A stretch of 55,261 nt of DNA from Reyranella massiliensis 521 (GTDB taxonomy: Bacteria; Pseudomonadota; Alphaproteobacteria; Reyranellales; Reyranellaceae), in assembly GCA_945862125.1 (NCBI GenBank), contig CAMAYC010000019.1, positions 1 to 55,261 of the forward strand, given 5' to 3'. Made by a program: the position numbers and the translations under genes. Under the pieces are notes generated by a model. That model was not told where the DNA came from. It saw nothing but the letters and a program-made list of their open reading frames with translations, and ran no database searches. This document shows positions 1-7,927 of the stretch, in pieces. How positions within the stretch are numbered: position 1 is the first letter of the stretch; the number at the start of each line of letters is the position of its first letter.

Positions 1-168
1 GGCACCGATCCCAGGGCCGTGGTCGATCCACTCAGCATGCGCGTGATCGGCCTGCAGGGCCTTCGCGTTGCCGATGCTTCGTGCATGCCCACGATGGTGT
101 CCGGCAATACCTACGCCGCCACCAACGTGATCGCAGAGAGGGGCGCCGACCTCATCGCTCAGACGTAA
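1..168 (+). CDS. GMC family oxidoreductase, C-terminal fragment
   Basis: The frame is open from the first base to a TAA at 166-168 and gives about 55 residues. They match the end of the GMC (glucose-methanol-choline) oxidoreductase C-terminal domain: V-V-D-P then L-R-V-A-D-A-S, M-P-T, S-G-N-T-Y and a final A-E-R-G-A-D-L-I. In this family the S-G-N-T segment carries the conserved Asn near the flavin and substrate site. The catalytic His, the Rossmann domain and the start lie left of the window. The gene converges on the enolase-superfamily gene and the two 3' ends overlap by 10 nt. The substrate cannot be inferred. Confidence 0.85.
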   Translation, partial: GTDPRAVVDPLSMRVIGLQGLRVADASCMPTMVSGNTYAATNVIAERGADLIAQT

Positions 169-1298
169 CCGGGACCCTCGATCACCGGGTGGGCGATGAG
201 GAATTTCTCGTCGATCTCGACGCCGATGCCGGGCTTGTCGAGCGGTCGGACAGTGCCGTCCTTGCCGATCTGCCACGGTACGCTGCCCAGCTCGTCACGG
301 AACTTGTTGGCCACCGAAAGGTCGGCTTCGAAGTAGCCGCCATTGTCGATCGACGCCAGGAAATGGATCGAAACGGCGTGGTTGAGGCCGGTCATCGAAC
401 TGTGCGGATGGATCGGCAGCTTCCACATCGAGGCGGCGGCGGCGATGCGCTGGACCTCGGTGATGCCGCCCGACTTGGAAAGGTCGGGCTGCAGGATGGT
501 GATGTTGCCGTCCTCGATGATGCGGTGAAACTCGAAGCGCGTGTAGTGGTTCTCGCCGGCCGCCAGCGGCGTCACGCCCCAGCCCTTGGCCATCGCGTAG
601 GAGCGGTGGTCGTGCGCCGGGAAGGGCTCCTCCAGCCAGGCGATGCCCAGCTCGTCCATCGCCGGCATCACGCGGCGCACATCCTCGACCGTGTAGCCGG
701 TGTTGGCGTCGGTCAGCAGCACCATGTCGTCGCCGAAACGTTTGCGCACCGCGGTCATGCGCGCGATGTCGGCCTTCACATTATCGCCGACGCGCAGCTT
801 CAGCGCCTTGTAGCCCGCCTCGACCATGGGCACGGCCTCGGCCGCCAGCGACTCCGGCGCCTGGTAGCCCAGCGAAATGCCGCCGGCATAGGCCGGCACA
901 GGTTTGTTGGAGCCGCCCAGAAGCTTGTAGAGCGGCCAGCCCACGGCCTTGCCCTTGATATCCCACAGCGCCTGGTCGAGACCGCTCATCGCCATGGCGG
1001 TGGCCGCGCCCATACCGTGGGAGCCGAGCTGGAACTTATAGATCTTGGCCCAGATGCCGACGGTGTCCGTCGCATCCATGCCGACCACGAAGCCTTTCAG
1101 CGTCGTGTTGATCAGATGGCCGATGCTGCCCGGCGAGCGCGCGTGGTGGCTCTCGCCCCAGCCGACGATGCCGTCCTCGGTCGTCACCTTGACCATGACG
1201 CAGTCGCGCTTGGTCATGGTACCGATGCCGAGCGACACCTGCAGTTCCTTCGGCACGCGGTAGCTGGTCGGATAGGCCTTTACGTCGACGATTTTCAT
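159..1298 (-). CDS. Mandelate racemase/muconate lactonizing enzyme family protein (enolase superfamily), copy 1
   Basis: This 379-aa protein has the two-domain enolase-superfamily layout: an N-terminal capping domain (about 1-125) and a TIM barrel. Visible catalytic parts are K167-L-R169 (the KxK/KxR acid-base position), metal ligands D197, E223 and E249 (in D-A-N, E-E-P and G-E-N motifs), D271 and H297/H299 near the end of the barrel. Members abstract a proton alpha to a carboxylate with Mg2+ and then racemise, dehydrate or cycloisomerise. It lies 4 nt downstream of a same-strand paralogue and is the last gene of the left minus-strand array. The exact reaction is unknown; sugar-acid dehydratase and cycloisomerase are both possible. 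Confidence 0.88.
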   Translation of the reverse strand: MKIVDVKAYPTSYRVPKELQVSLGIGTMTKRDCVMVKVTTEDGIVGWGESHHARSPGSIGHLINTTLKGFVVGMDATDTVGIWAKIYKFQLGSHGMGAATAMAMSGLDQALWDIKGKAVGWPLYKLLGGSNKPVPAYAGGISLGYQAPESLAAEAVPMVEAGYKALKLRVGDNVKADIARMTAVRKRFGDDMVLLTDANTGYTVEDVRRVMPAMDELGIAWLEEPFPAHDHRSYAMAKGWGVTPLAAGENHYTRFEFHRIIEDGNITILQPDLSKSGGITEVQRIAAAASMWKLPIHPHSSMTGLNHAVSIHFLASIDNGGYFEADLSVANKFRDELGSVPWQIGKDGTVRPLDKPGIGVEIDEKFLIAHPVIEGPGYV

Positions 1299-1302
1299 GG
1301 CG

Positions 1303-2442
1303 TCACGCCACCTTGTACTTCTTGAGGATCTCGCGATCGATGTCGATGCCGAGGCCGGGACCGGTCGGGACTTTCACGATGCCCTTCTTCTGCTCGATCG
1401 GCTCCTTGGCCAGGGTGTCGCGCAGCGGATTGGGCGTCTGCTCGAACTCGAGCATCGGCGGCATCGGCCGGAAGGCAGGCGGCTGATCGGGAAGGGCCGC
1501 CAGGAACTGCACCGTGGCGGCGAGGCCGATGACCGAGCCCCAGGCGTGCGGCACGCATTCGACGCCGAAGGCAGACGCAAGCGTCGCGATCTTGCGGCAC
1601 TCGGAGAAACCGCCGGCGGCGCAGAGGTCGGGCTGCACGATGTCCATCGCCTTCTTGGCAATCACGTCACGGAAGCCCCAGCGGGTGAAATCGTTCTCGC
1701 CGCCGGCCACCGCCATGTCGAGCGCCCGCGTCACCTCGATGTAGCCGTCATGGTCCTCGGGGCTGATCGGCTCCTCGAACCACAGGATGTCGTGCTCCTC
1801 CAGCATGCGGCCGAGTTTGATGGCATTGGGCACCGAGAAGCAGTGGTTGGCATCCACGGCCAGCTTCACGTCGGGGCCAATCGCCTTGCGCACCGCGCCG
1901 ACGCGCCTGGCGTCGAGCTTGAGGTCGCCGAGGCCGATCTTCATCTTTATGGCGCGGAAACCGTCGTTTTTGAACTCCAGCGCCTCTTCCACGGCCTCCT
2001 CGACCAGCCGGTTCATGTCGATGAAGTAGAGGCCTGTCGCGTAGGGAATCACTTCGGTTCGGTACGCACCGCCGATCAGCTTGTGCACCGGCTTGTTCAC
2101 CGCCCGGCCCATGATGTCCCACAACGCGATATCGATGCCGGAGATGGCCGAGATCGCCATGCCGGTCGTGCCGTAATCCTTGATACGATTGTAGAGATCT
2201 TCCCAGATCGCCTCGACGTCGAACGGATCGCGGCCGATCACACGCGCCTTGTACTGCGTCTCGACGAAGGTTTTTGCGACAGCGGCAGGACCGTAGCACT
2301 CGCCCCACCCGGTGATGCCCTCGTCGGTCGAGATCTCGACCAGGCAGGTCGAGCGCGTGCCATAGACCCAGCCGCGCGCCGACACGAACGGCTTGTCGAC
2401 CTTGCATTGCAGGATGTGGCAGACGACGTCCGTCACCTTCAT
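1303..2442 (-). CDS. Mandelate racemase/muconate lactonizing enzyme family protein (enolase superfamily), copy 2
   Basis: The protein is 379 aa, the same length as its downstream neighbour but clearly diverged. Active-site positions are K166-M-K168, D197, E223, E249 (G-E-N), D272 in Q-P-D-L, and H299 in V-P-H-A-W-G. The K-M-K and P-H-A-W-G-S motifs resemble the galactarolactone cycloisomerase/galactonate dehydratase part of the superfamily, so a sugar-acid or lactone substrate is as likely as an aromatic-derived one. The hyuA-type gene ends 22 nt upstream. Tandem non-identical paralogues suggest two steps or two substrates in one pathway; that is inference. Confidence 0.88.
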   Translation of the reverse strand: MKVTDVVCHILQCKVDKPFVSARGWVYGTRSTCLVEISTDEGITGWGECYGPAAVAKTFVETQYKARVIGRDPFDVEAIWEDLYNRIKDYGTTGMAISAISGIDIALWDIMGRAVNKPVHKLIGGAYRTEVIPYATGLYFIDMNRLVEEAVEEALEFKNDGFRAIKMKIGLGDLKLDARRVGAVRKAIGPDVKLAVDANHCFSVPNAIKLGRMLEEHDILWFEEPISPEDHDGYIEVTRALDMAVAGGENDFTRWGFRDVIAKKAMDIVQPDLCAAGGFSECRKIATLASAFGVECVPHAWGSVIGLAATVQFLAALPDQPPAFRPMPPMLEFEQTPNPLRDTLAKEPIEQKKGIVKVPTGPGLGIDIDREILKKYKVA

Positions 2443-2464
2443 GGCGTTTCCTCCGAATTTTTTG

Positions 2465-4516
2465 TTAGGCGAGTGTTACCAGCAAATTGCCGAGCTTGTC
2501 CTGCCGGACCTTGTCGCCGGGCTCGACGACGGTCGTGCAATCAAGTTGTTCGAGGATCGCCGGCCCTTCGAATACGGCATCGCGCGGCAGTTTCTCGCGC
2601 GCATAGACGGGAGTCTGGCGCCAGCTGTCGGCGAACCAGACTCGACGCTCTCCGACCTGAGCCGCCTTGAGCGTCGGCGCCCGTTCGGTGGCGGCAAGGG
2701 CTGCCAGCGAAATTTCCGGCCGCACGCCGATAACCGCGGTGTGGAGATTGACGAGGACCGGCGGGATTTCCGCCAACTCGATACCGAAACGGCGGAAGTA
2801 GGCCGCGGCAAATGCCTGGCGCAGACCAGCAACGCCGATATCGGGCCGGTCGACGCCGACCGAGAGGATGTGGCTCTGTCCCTGGAACTGCATGTCGGCG
2901 GTGTGGACGCGGCGCAGCTCGCGCACTGGCACGCCCTCGCGGCCGATCGTGGCCTCGCCCTCGGCCGACTGCTCGGCATAGATGCGCGCGACCGTGGCAT
3001 CGTCGAGTGCGGACAGGGGCTTGTTCACTGTGCGGACATAGTCGTGGCGCAGGTCGGCCACGACGCAGCCCAGCGCGTTGGTGATGCCGGGCCGGGCCGG
3101 CACCAGCACCGTCGGGATCGCGAGCTCGCGGGCAAGCGCCATGGCATGCAGCGGTCCGGCGCCGCCGAAGGCGAACAGGGCGAAGTCGCGCGGATCGTGG
3201 CCACGCGACAGCGAGACCAGGCGGATGGCGCCCGCCATGCGGTCGTTGGCAATGCGCAGGATGGCGGCGGCCGCCGCCTCGGCATCGAGGCCCAGCCGGT
3301 TGCCGATCTTGTCGAGGATGATGGCGCGCACATGGTCGAGCGTGACCGGATGGTCGACGCCGAGCAGCCGGTCGGGATTGAGCCGGCCCAGCACCAGGTT
3401 GGCGTCGGTGATGGTGGGTTCGCTGCCGCCGCGGCCGTAGCAGATCGGGCCCGGCCGCGCGCCCGCACTCTCAGGGCCGACGCGCAGCATGCCGGCCGAA
3501 TCGACCGAGGCGATCGAGCCGCCACCGGCGCCGATCGTGTGCACGTCGACCATCGGCACATGGATGGGCATGGCATATTCGAGTTCGAGCTCGCCCGAGA
3601 CCTGCGGCACGGCATTCTCGATCAGACCGACGTCGGTCGAGGTGCCCCCCATGTCGTAGGTGATCAGGTTGGGATGACCCGAGGCGCGGCCTGTGTAGGC
3701 CGCCGCCATCACGCCCGAGGCAGGGCCGGACATCACCGTATTGACCGCGGCATGGGCGATGAGCTGCGAGGAGATGGTGCCGCCGTTGCCCTGCATCACC
3801 AGAAGGTCGCGATCGAAACCCTTGGCCGAAAGTTCGGTGCGGAGCCGCGTGAGATAGCGGTCGAGGACCGGTTGGACGGAAGCATTGACCGCCGCCGTCA
3901 CACCGCGCTCATACTCGCGATATTCGGAGAGAATGGCATGGCCCGCCGTGACATAGGCGTTGGGCCACAGCCCGCGCACGATCTCGGCCGCGCGGCGCTC
4001 ATGCGTGGCATTGATGTAGCTGTGCAGAAAATGGATCACGACGGCTTCGCAGCCCAGCGCCAGCAACTTCTTCGTGGCATCGGCGACAGCGGCCTCGTCG
4101 AGCGGAATCAGCACCTTGCCATCGGCATCCATGCGCTCCGGCACTTCGAGGCGCCGTTCGCGGTCGATCAGCGGATCGAACGTACCACGCAGGCCATAGG
4201 GCTGCGGCCTGGTGCGGCGGCCGAGCTCCAGCACGTCGCGAAAACCCTTGGTGGTGATGAGACCGACCGTGGCGATCTTGCGCTCCAGCAGCGCATTGGT
4301 CGTGGTGGTGGTGCCGTGCACCACGGCCTGCAGGGTCGCGGGATCGGCGCCGGCCTGCGCAAGGGCCGCCATGAAGCCGATGGCCTGGTTGTCGACCGTC
4401 GTCGGCACCTTGGCGAGCTTGACCTCACCGGAGACCGAATCGATTGCCAGCAGGTCGGTGAAGGTGCCGCCGACGTCGATGCCGACCGTGAGGGAGCGTT
4501 CTGCAGGCATGATCAC
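2465..4516 (-). CDS. Hydantoinase/oxoprolinase family protein, HyuA-type (no HyuB alongside)
   Basis: This 683-aa protein has the HyuA/acetone-carboxylase-beta fold. It shows the N-terminal ATP-binding V-G-I-D-V-G-G-T-F-T-D signature (about 12-22), a second phosphate motif Y-D-M-G-G-T-S-T-D mid-protein, and F-G-G-A-G-P-L-H-A in the C-terminal half. Relatives use ATP to activate a cyclic amide (hydantoin, 5-oxoproline) or a ketone and normally work with a HyuB subunit. No HyuB is adjacent here. The start is GTG at 4514-4516, sharing GTGA with the livF stop; an in-frame ATG lies two codons in. A role in ring opening is inference from context. Confidence 0.88.
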   Translation of the reverse strand: MIMPAERSLTVGIDVGGTFTDLLAIDSVSGEVKLAKVPTTVDNQAIGFMAALAQAGADPATLQAVVHGTTTTTNALLERKIATVGLITTKGFRDVLELGRRTRPQPYGLRGTFDPLIDRERRLEVPERMDADGKVLIPLDEAAVADATKKLLALGCEAVVIHFLHSYINATHERRAAEIVRGLWPNAYVTAGHAILSEYREYERGVTAAVNASVQPVLDRYLTRLRTELSAKGFDRDLLVMQGNGGTISSQLIAHAAVNTVMSGPASGVMAAAYTGRASGHPNLITYDMGGTSTDVGLIENAVPQVSGELELEYAMPIHVPMVDVHTIGAGGGSIASVDSAGMLRVGPESAGARPGPICYGRGGSEPTITDANLVLGRLNPDRLLGVDHPVTLDHVRAIILDKIGNRLGLDAEAAAAAILRIANDRMAGAIRLVSLSRGHDPRDFALFAFGGAGPLHAMALARELAIPTVLVPARPGITNALGCVVADLRHDYVRTVNKPLSALDDATVARIYAEQSAEGEATIGREGVPVRELRRVHTADMQFQGQSHILSVGVDRPDIGVAGLRQAFAAAYFRRFGIELAEIPPVLVNLHTAVIGVRPEISLAALAATERAPTLKAAQVGERRVWFADSWRQTPVYAREKLPRDAVFEGPAILEQLDCTTVVEPGDKVRQDKLGNLLVTLA

Positions 4517-5214
4517 ACTGAAAGGTATTGTTCACGGAGGGAGGAGTCGGCTGCCAATTCGGCCATCGTGCCGCCGAAGCGGATCTGGCCCTTCTCGATG
4601 ATATAGGCGCGGTCGGCGACGGCCTGGGAGAAATGCAGGTTCTGCTCGCACAACAGCACCGAGAGCCCCTCGCCCTTCAGCGCCCGGATGGAGTTCGCCA
4701 TCTGCTCGACGATAATCGGCGCCAGCCCCTCCGACGGCTCGTCGAGCAGCACGCAGCTCGGGTTGCCCATCAGGGTGCGGGCGATGGTGAGCATCTGCTG
4801 CTCGCCACCCGACATGCGCCCTCCCGGCCGGTCACGCATGCCGGCGAGGTTTGGAAAGAGCGCGAAGAGCCTGTCCTCCGTCCAGACCGGCGCACTGCCG
4901 CGTCCGGCCTGGCGGCCGACCTCGAGATTCTCCATCACCGTGAGGTCGGTGAAGATGCGCCGCTCCTCGGGCACGTAGCCGAGACCCAGCCGCGCGATGC
5001 GGTAGGGCAGAAGCCTTTCGATGCGCCGGCCCTCGAACGTCACTTCGCCCTCGGCCGGCGGCACCAGCCCCATGATCGCCTTCAGCGCCGTCGACTTGCC
5101 GGCGCCGTTGCGGCCCAGCAAGGCCACGACCTCGCCGGCGCGCGCCTCGAGCGAGACGCCGTGCAGGATATGGGCACGGCCGTAGAAGGCGTGGAGATTC
5201 TTCACCGAAAGCAT
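4513..5214 (-). CDS. livF: Branched-chain amino acid-type ABC transporter, ATP-binding protein LivF
   Basis: The product is a 233-aa ATPase of the LivF class. Walker A is G-R-N-G-A-G-K-S-T at 34-42, the ABC signature M-S-G-G-E-Q-Q at 134-140, and Walker B C-V-L-L-D-E at 154-159. It should sit on the cytoplasmic side of the LivHM permease and pair with LivG. The ATG at 5214 overlaps the livG stop (ATGA), which argues against a longer upstream start. HAAT-family importers carry amino acids but also urea, aromatic acids and amides; the catabolic neighbours favour a non-amino-acid substrate. Confidence 0.92.
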   Translation of the reverse strand: MLSVKNLHAFYGRAHILHGVSLEARAGEVVALLGRNGAGKSTALKAIMGLVPPAEGEVTFEGRRIERLLPYRIARLGLGYVPEERRIFTDLTVMENLEVGRQAGRGSAPVWTEDRLFALFPNLAGMRDRPGGRMSGGEQQMLTIARTLMGNPSCVLLDEPSEGLAPIIVEQMANSIRALKGEGLSVLLCEQNLHFSQAVADRAYIIEKGQIRFGGTMAELAADSSLREQYLSV

Positions 5215-5963
5215 CAGTGGGTGCTCCCGAGATAGACCGCGCGCACATTGGGGTTGGCACGCACCTCCGCAGGCGTGCCGCCGGCGATCAGCTGGCCGCG
5301 GTCGAGTACGATGATGCGATCGGCCTGGGAGAAGACGACGTCCATATCGTGCTCGGTAAAGAGCACCGCGATGTTGCGTGCCCGCGCCAGCCTGGCCGTG
5401 AGTTCCATCAGCTCGACACGTTCGCGCGGCGCCATGCCGGCGGTAGGCTCGTCCATCAGCAGCAGCCGGGGTTCGTTGGCGAGCGCCATGGCGAGTTCGA
5501 CGCGCTTCAGGTCGCCATAAGCCAGCACGCCGCAGGTCCGCTCGGCCTGGTCGAGCATGCCGACCTGGGCCAGCAGCGCATCGGCCTCTGTCCGAAACGC
5601 GGCACCGAAGCGCGACAGAATCGAGCGCAGACGGCCGGCATGGGAATAGAGCGCCATCTGCACGTTTTCGCGAACGCTCAGCGAGACGAAAGTGGCGGTG
5701 ATCTGGAAGGTCCGGCCGACGCCCAGCCGCCACACGGCACGCGGCCGCAGGCCCACGATGTCGCGGCCGGCCAGGCGCACGATGCCGGCATCGGGCACGA
5801 GCTGGCCGTTCAGCATGTTGAAGCAGGTGCTCTTGCCGGCGCCGTTGGGCCCGATCAGCGCCAGCATCTCGCCCGCCGAGACGGCGAAGGAAACGTCGGC
5901 CACCGCCTGCACGCCGCCGAAGGCCTTGTGCAGCCCTTCAACCTGGAGAACGGCGTCGCTCAC
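5214..5963 (-). CDS. livG: Branched-chain amino acid-type ABC transporter, ATP-binding protein LivG
   Basis: The product is a 249-aa LivG-class ATPase starting at GTG 5963, which overlaps the livHM stop as GTGA. Walker A is G-P-N-G-A-G-K-S-T (38-46). The signature region is the non-canonical L-A-Y-G-D-L-K-R (148-155) typical of LivG rather than LSGGQ. Walker B is R-L-L-L-M-D-E (166-172). It should form the ATPase heterodimer with LivF. The tight overlaps on both sides indicate translational coupling and fixed stoichiometry. Confidence 0.92.
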   Translation of the reverse strand: MSDAVLQVEGLHKAFGGVQAVADVSFAVSAGEMLALIGPNGAGKSTCFNMLNGQLVPDAGIVRLAGRDIVGLRPRAVWRLGVGRTFQITATFVSLSVRENVQMALYSHAGRLRSILSRFGAAFRTEADALLAQVGMLDQAERTCGVLAYGDLKRVELAMALANEPRLLLMDEPTAGMAPRERVELMELTARLARARNIAVLFTEHDMDVVFSQADRIIVLDRGQLIAGGTPAEVRANPNVRAVYLGSTH

Positions 5964-7837
5964 GCGCGGGCCTCCTTCCAGCGGAGAAACAGCGCCTTCA
6001 GGCCGCCCACCAATCCCTGCGGGAAGAGCAGCACGATCAGCAGGATGATGCCGCCCATGACGGCGCGCCAGAATTCGGTGTGCCGGGCGACGGCATCGCG
6101 GACCCAAGTATAGACCGCGGCACCCACCACCGGGCCGGTCAGCGTCTCGACGCCGCCCAGCAGCACCATGATCAGCCCGTCGGTCGACTGGCCGATGGAG
6201 ATGGTCGAGGGCGAGATGCTGCCCTTGGAGAAGGCGTAAACGGCGCCGGCGAGGCCCGCCAGCGTGCCCACGAGCACGAAGGCCGCCCACTGGAAGCCGC
6301 GCAGGTCAATTCCGATCGCCTCGGCCCGCAGCGGCGAATCGCGGCCGGCGCGGAGCGCATAACCGAAAGGCGAGAACAGCACCCGCCACAGCAGCGCGAT
6401 GCCGGTGCCGCAGCAGGCGAGCGCCAGATAGGCGTAGGTGGTCTTGTCGGCGAGCCAGGCTGACGGCCAGATGCCGAACACGCCGTTGCTCCCCCCGGTT
6501 ACCGAATCCCACTGGAAGACAATCGACCAGCTGATCTGTGCAAACGCCAAGGTCAGCATGGCGAGATAGACACCCGAGAGGCGCACGCAGAACCAACCGT
6601 AGACGACGGCAAAGGCACCGGCGCAGAGCGGCGCCAACAGGAGGGCGGCCTCCATGGGCAGGCCGGCGCGCTTGAAGAGAAGGCCGGCAGCATAGGCACC
6701 GAGGCCGAAATAGGCGGCGTGGCCGAACGACACCATGCCGGCGGGGCCCATGATGAAATGCAGGCTGACGGCGAATAGCGCGAAGCAGACGATGTCGGTC
6801 AGCATGATGGTGATGTAGCGGTCGGCCACCAGCGGAACGACCAGCAGTAGCACCACCCAGACCAGCGCGATCTTCCACGAGGGCGCCGTGAGCGGCGGGG
6901 CGGGATCGACGGCAATGCGTTGCGCCGCCTGAGGCTTGCCGAGAAGCCCGTAGGGCCGAGCCACCAGCACGATCGCCATGATCAGGAACTCGACCACCAG
7001 GGTGAGCTTGGAGAAGGAGATTTCGAACCCGAACCAGGTGACGGTGCCGATGCCGATGCAGAAGGCCTTGGCGACTCCGATGATGATGGCGGCCAAAAAG
7101 GCGCCGGTGATGCTGCCCAGACCGCCAACCACGGTGATGACGAAGGCGTCAGCGATGATGGCAAGGTCGAGTTCGAGATTGGCGGGCTCGCGCGGGATCT
7201 GTAGTGCGCCGCCAAGGCCGGCCAGGACCGAGCCCACGAAGAAGACCGAGGTGAAGAGCTTGGCCTGATCGACGCCCAACGCACCGACCATCTCGCGGTC
7301 CTGGGTGGCCGCCCGCACCAGCGCGCCCCAGCGCGTGCGGGTCAGCAACAGCCACATGACGCCCAGCACCACGGGACCAATGGCGATCAGCAGCAGGTCG
7401 TAGGCCGGGATGCGCTTGCCCAAAATCTCCACGGCCATCGACAGACCCGGCGCCCGTGGCCCGACCAGATCCTCGGCACCCCAGACGAACAGCGCGATGT
7501 CCTTGATCACCAGCACGACGGCGAAGGTCGCCAGCAGCTGAAACAGTTCGGGCGCGCGATAGATGCGGCGCAGCACCAGCACCTCGATCAGCACGCCGAC
7601 CAGCCCGACGGCAAGCGCCGCCAGCACGACGGCGCTCCAGAAGCCCATGGGCGTCCGGCCCAGCGCCTGGATCAGCGAGTAGGCGCCATAGAGCCCCAGC
7701 ATGTAGAGCGAACCGTGGGCAAAGTTCACGATCCGCGTCACGCCGAAGATCAGCGACAGGCCGGCCGACACCAGAAACAGAGACGCCGCGGCAGCCAGCC
7801 CGTTGAGGAGCTGGATGATGATGGAGGCGAAGGTCAC
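5960..7837 (-). CDS. Fused LivH-LivM permease of a branched-chain amino acid-type ABC transporter
   Basis: The protein is 625 aa, about the sum of LivH (near 300) and LivM (near 300). Residues 1-300 are LivH-like: the start with N-G-L-A-A-A-A-S-L-F and the I-V-N-F-A-H-G-S-L-Y-M-L-G motif. A linker near 300-325 carries proline-rich P-A-P-P-L-T-A-P. Residues 330-625 are LivM-like, with G-M-V-S-F-G-H-A-A-Y-F-G-L-G-A-Y and the cytoplasmic G-R-D-S-P-L-R-A-E-A-I-G coupling motif. Many hydrophobic helices are present in each half. The usual two-gene permease is one polypeptide here, which forces a 1:1 LivH:LivM ratio. Confidence 0.92.
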   Translation of the reverse strand: MTFASIIIQLLNGLAAAASLFLVSAGLSLIFGVTRIVNFAHGSLYMLGLYGAYSLIQALGRTPMGFWSAVVLAALAVGLVGVLIEVLVLRRIYRAPELFQLLATFAVVLVIKDIALFVWGAEDLVGPRAPGLSMAVEILGKRIPAYDLLLIAIGPVVLGVMWLLLTRTRWGALVRAATQDREMVGALGVDQAKLFTSVFFVGSVLAGLGGALQIPREPANLELDLAIIADAFVITVVGGLGSITGAFLAAIIIGVAKAFCIGIGTVTWFGFEISFSKLTLVVEFLIMAIVLVARPYGLLGKPQAAQRIAVDPAPPLTAPSWKIALVWVVLLLVVPLVADRYITIMLTDIVCFALFAVSLHFIMGPAGMVSFGHAAYFGLGAYAAGLLFKRAGLPMEAALLLAPLCAGAFAVVYGWFCVRLSGVYLAMLTLAFAQISWSIVFQWDSVTGGSNGVFGIWPSAWLADKTTYAYLALACCGTGIALLWRVLFSPFGYALRAGRDSPLRAEAIGIDLRGFQWAAFVLVGTLAGLAGAVYAFSKGSISPSTISIGQSTDGLIMVLLGGVETLTGPVVGAAVYTWVRDAVARHTEFWRAVMGGIILLIVLLFPQGLVGGLKALFLRWKEARA

Positions 7838-7850
7838 GAAACGACTACGC

Positions 7851-7919
7851 TGTCATCCAGAACGAAGCGAGGGACCTTTGAGGCAACAGCAAAGGTCCCT
7901 CGCGATGCTCGGGATGACA
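7851..7919. repeat. Imperfect palindromic intergenic element between livK and livHM
   Basis: The ends TGTCATCC (7851-7858) and GGATGACA (7912-7919) are inverted. Inside is a perfect 14-bp inverted repeat, 7867-7880 and 7890-7903, with a 9-nt loop. It fills most of the 90-nt gap between livHM and livK. The sequence resembles dispersed palindromic elements known from many alphaproteobacterial genomes (REP/MITE-like), but only one copy is in the window. On livK mRNA the hairpin would sit 9 nt after the stop codon and could protect the 3' end or attenuate read-through into livHM. Confidence 0.75.
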
Positions 7920-7927
7920 AAGGTGCG

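Noticed and set aside
2393-4606. 737-aa open frame opposite the HyuA-type gene
   Set aside because: Same reason: low-complexity Arg/Asp/Gly/His composition and no motif, against a clear HyuA on the minus strand.
7851-7919. Repeat as part of a CRISPR array
   Set aside because: It is a single nested palindrome with no spacers or further copies in the window.
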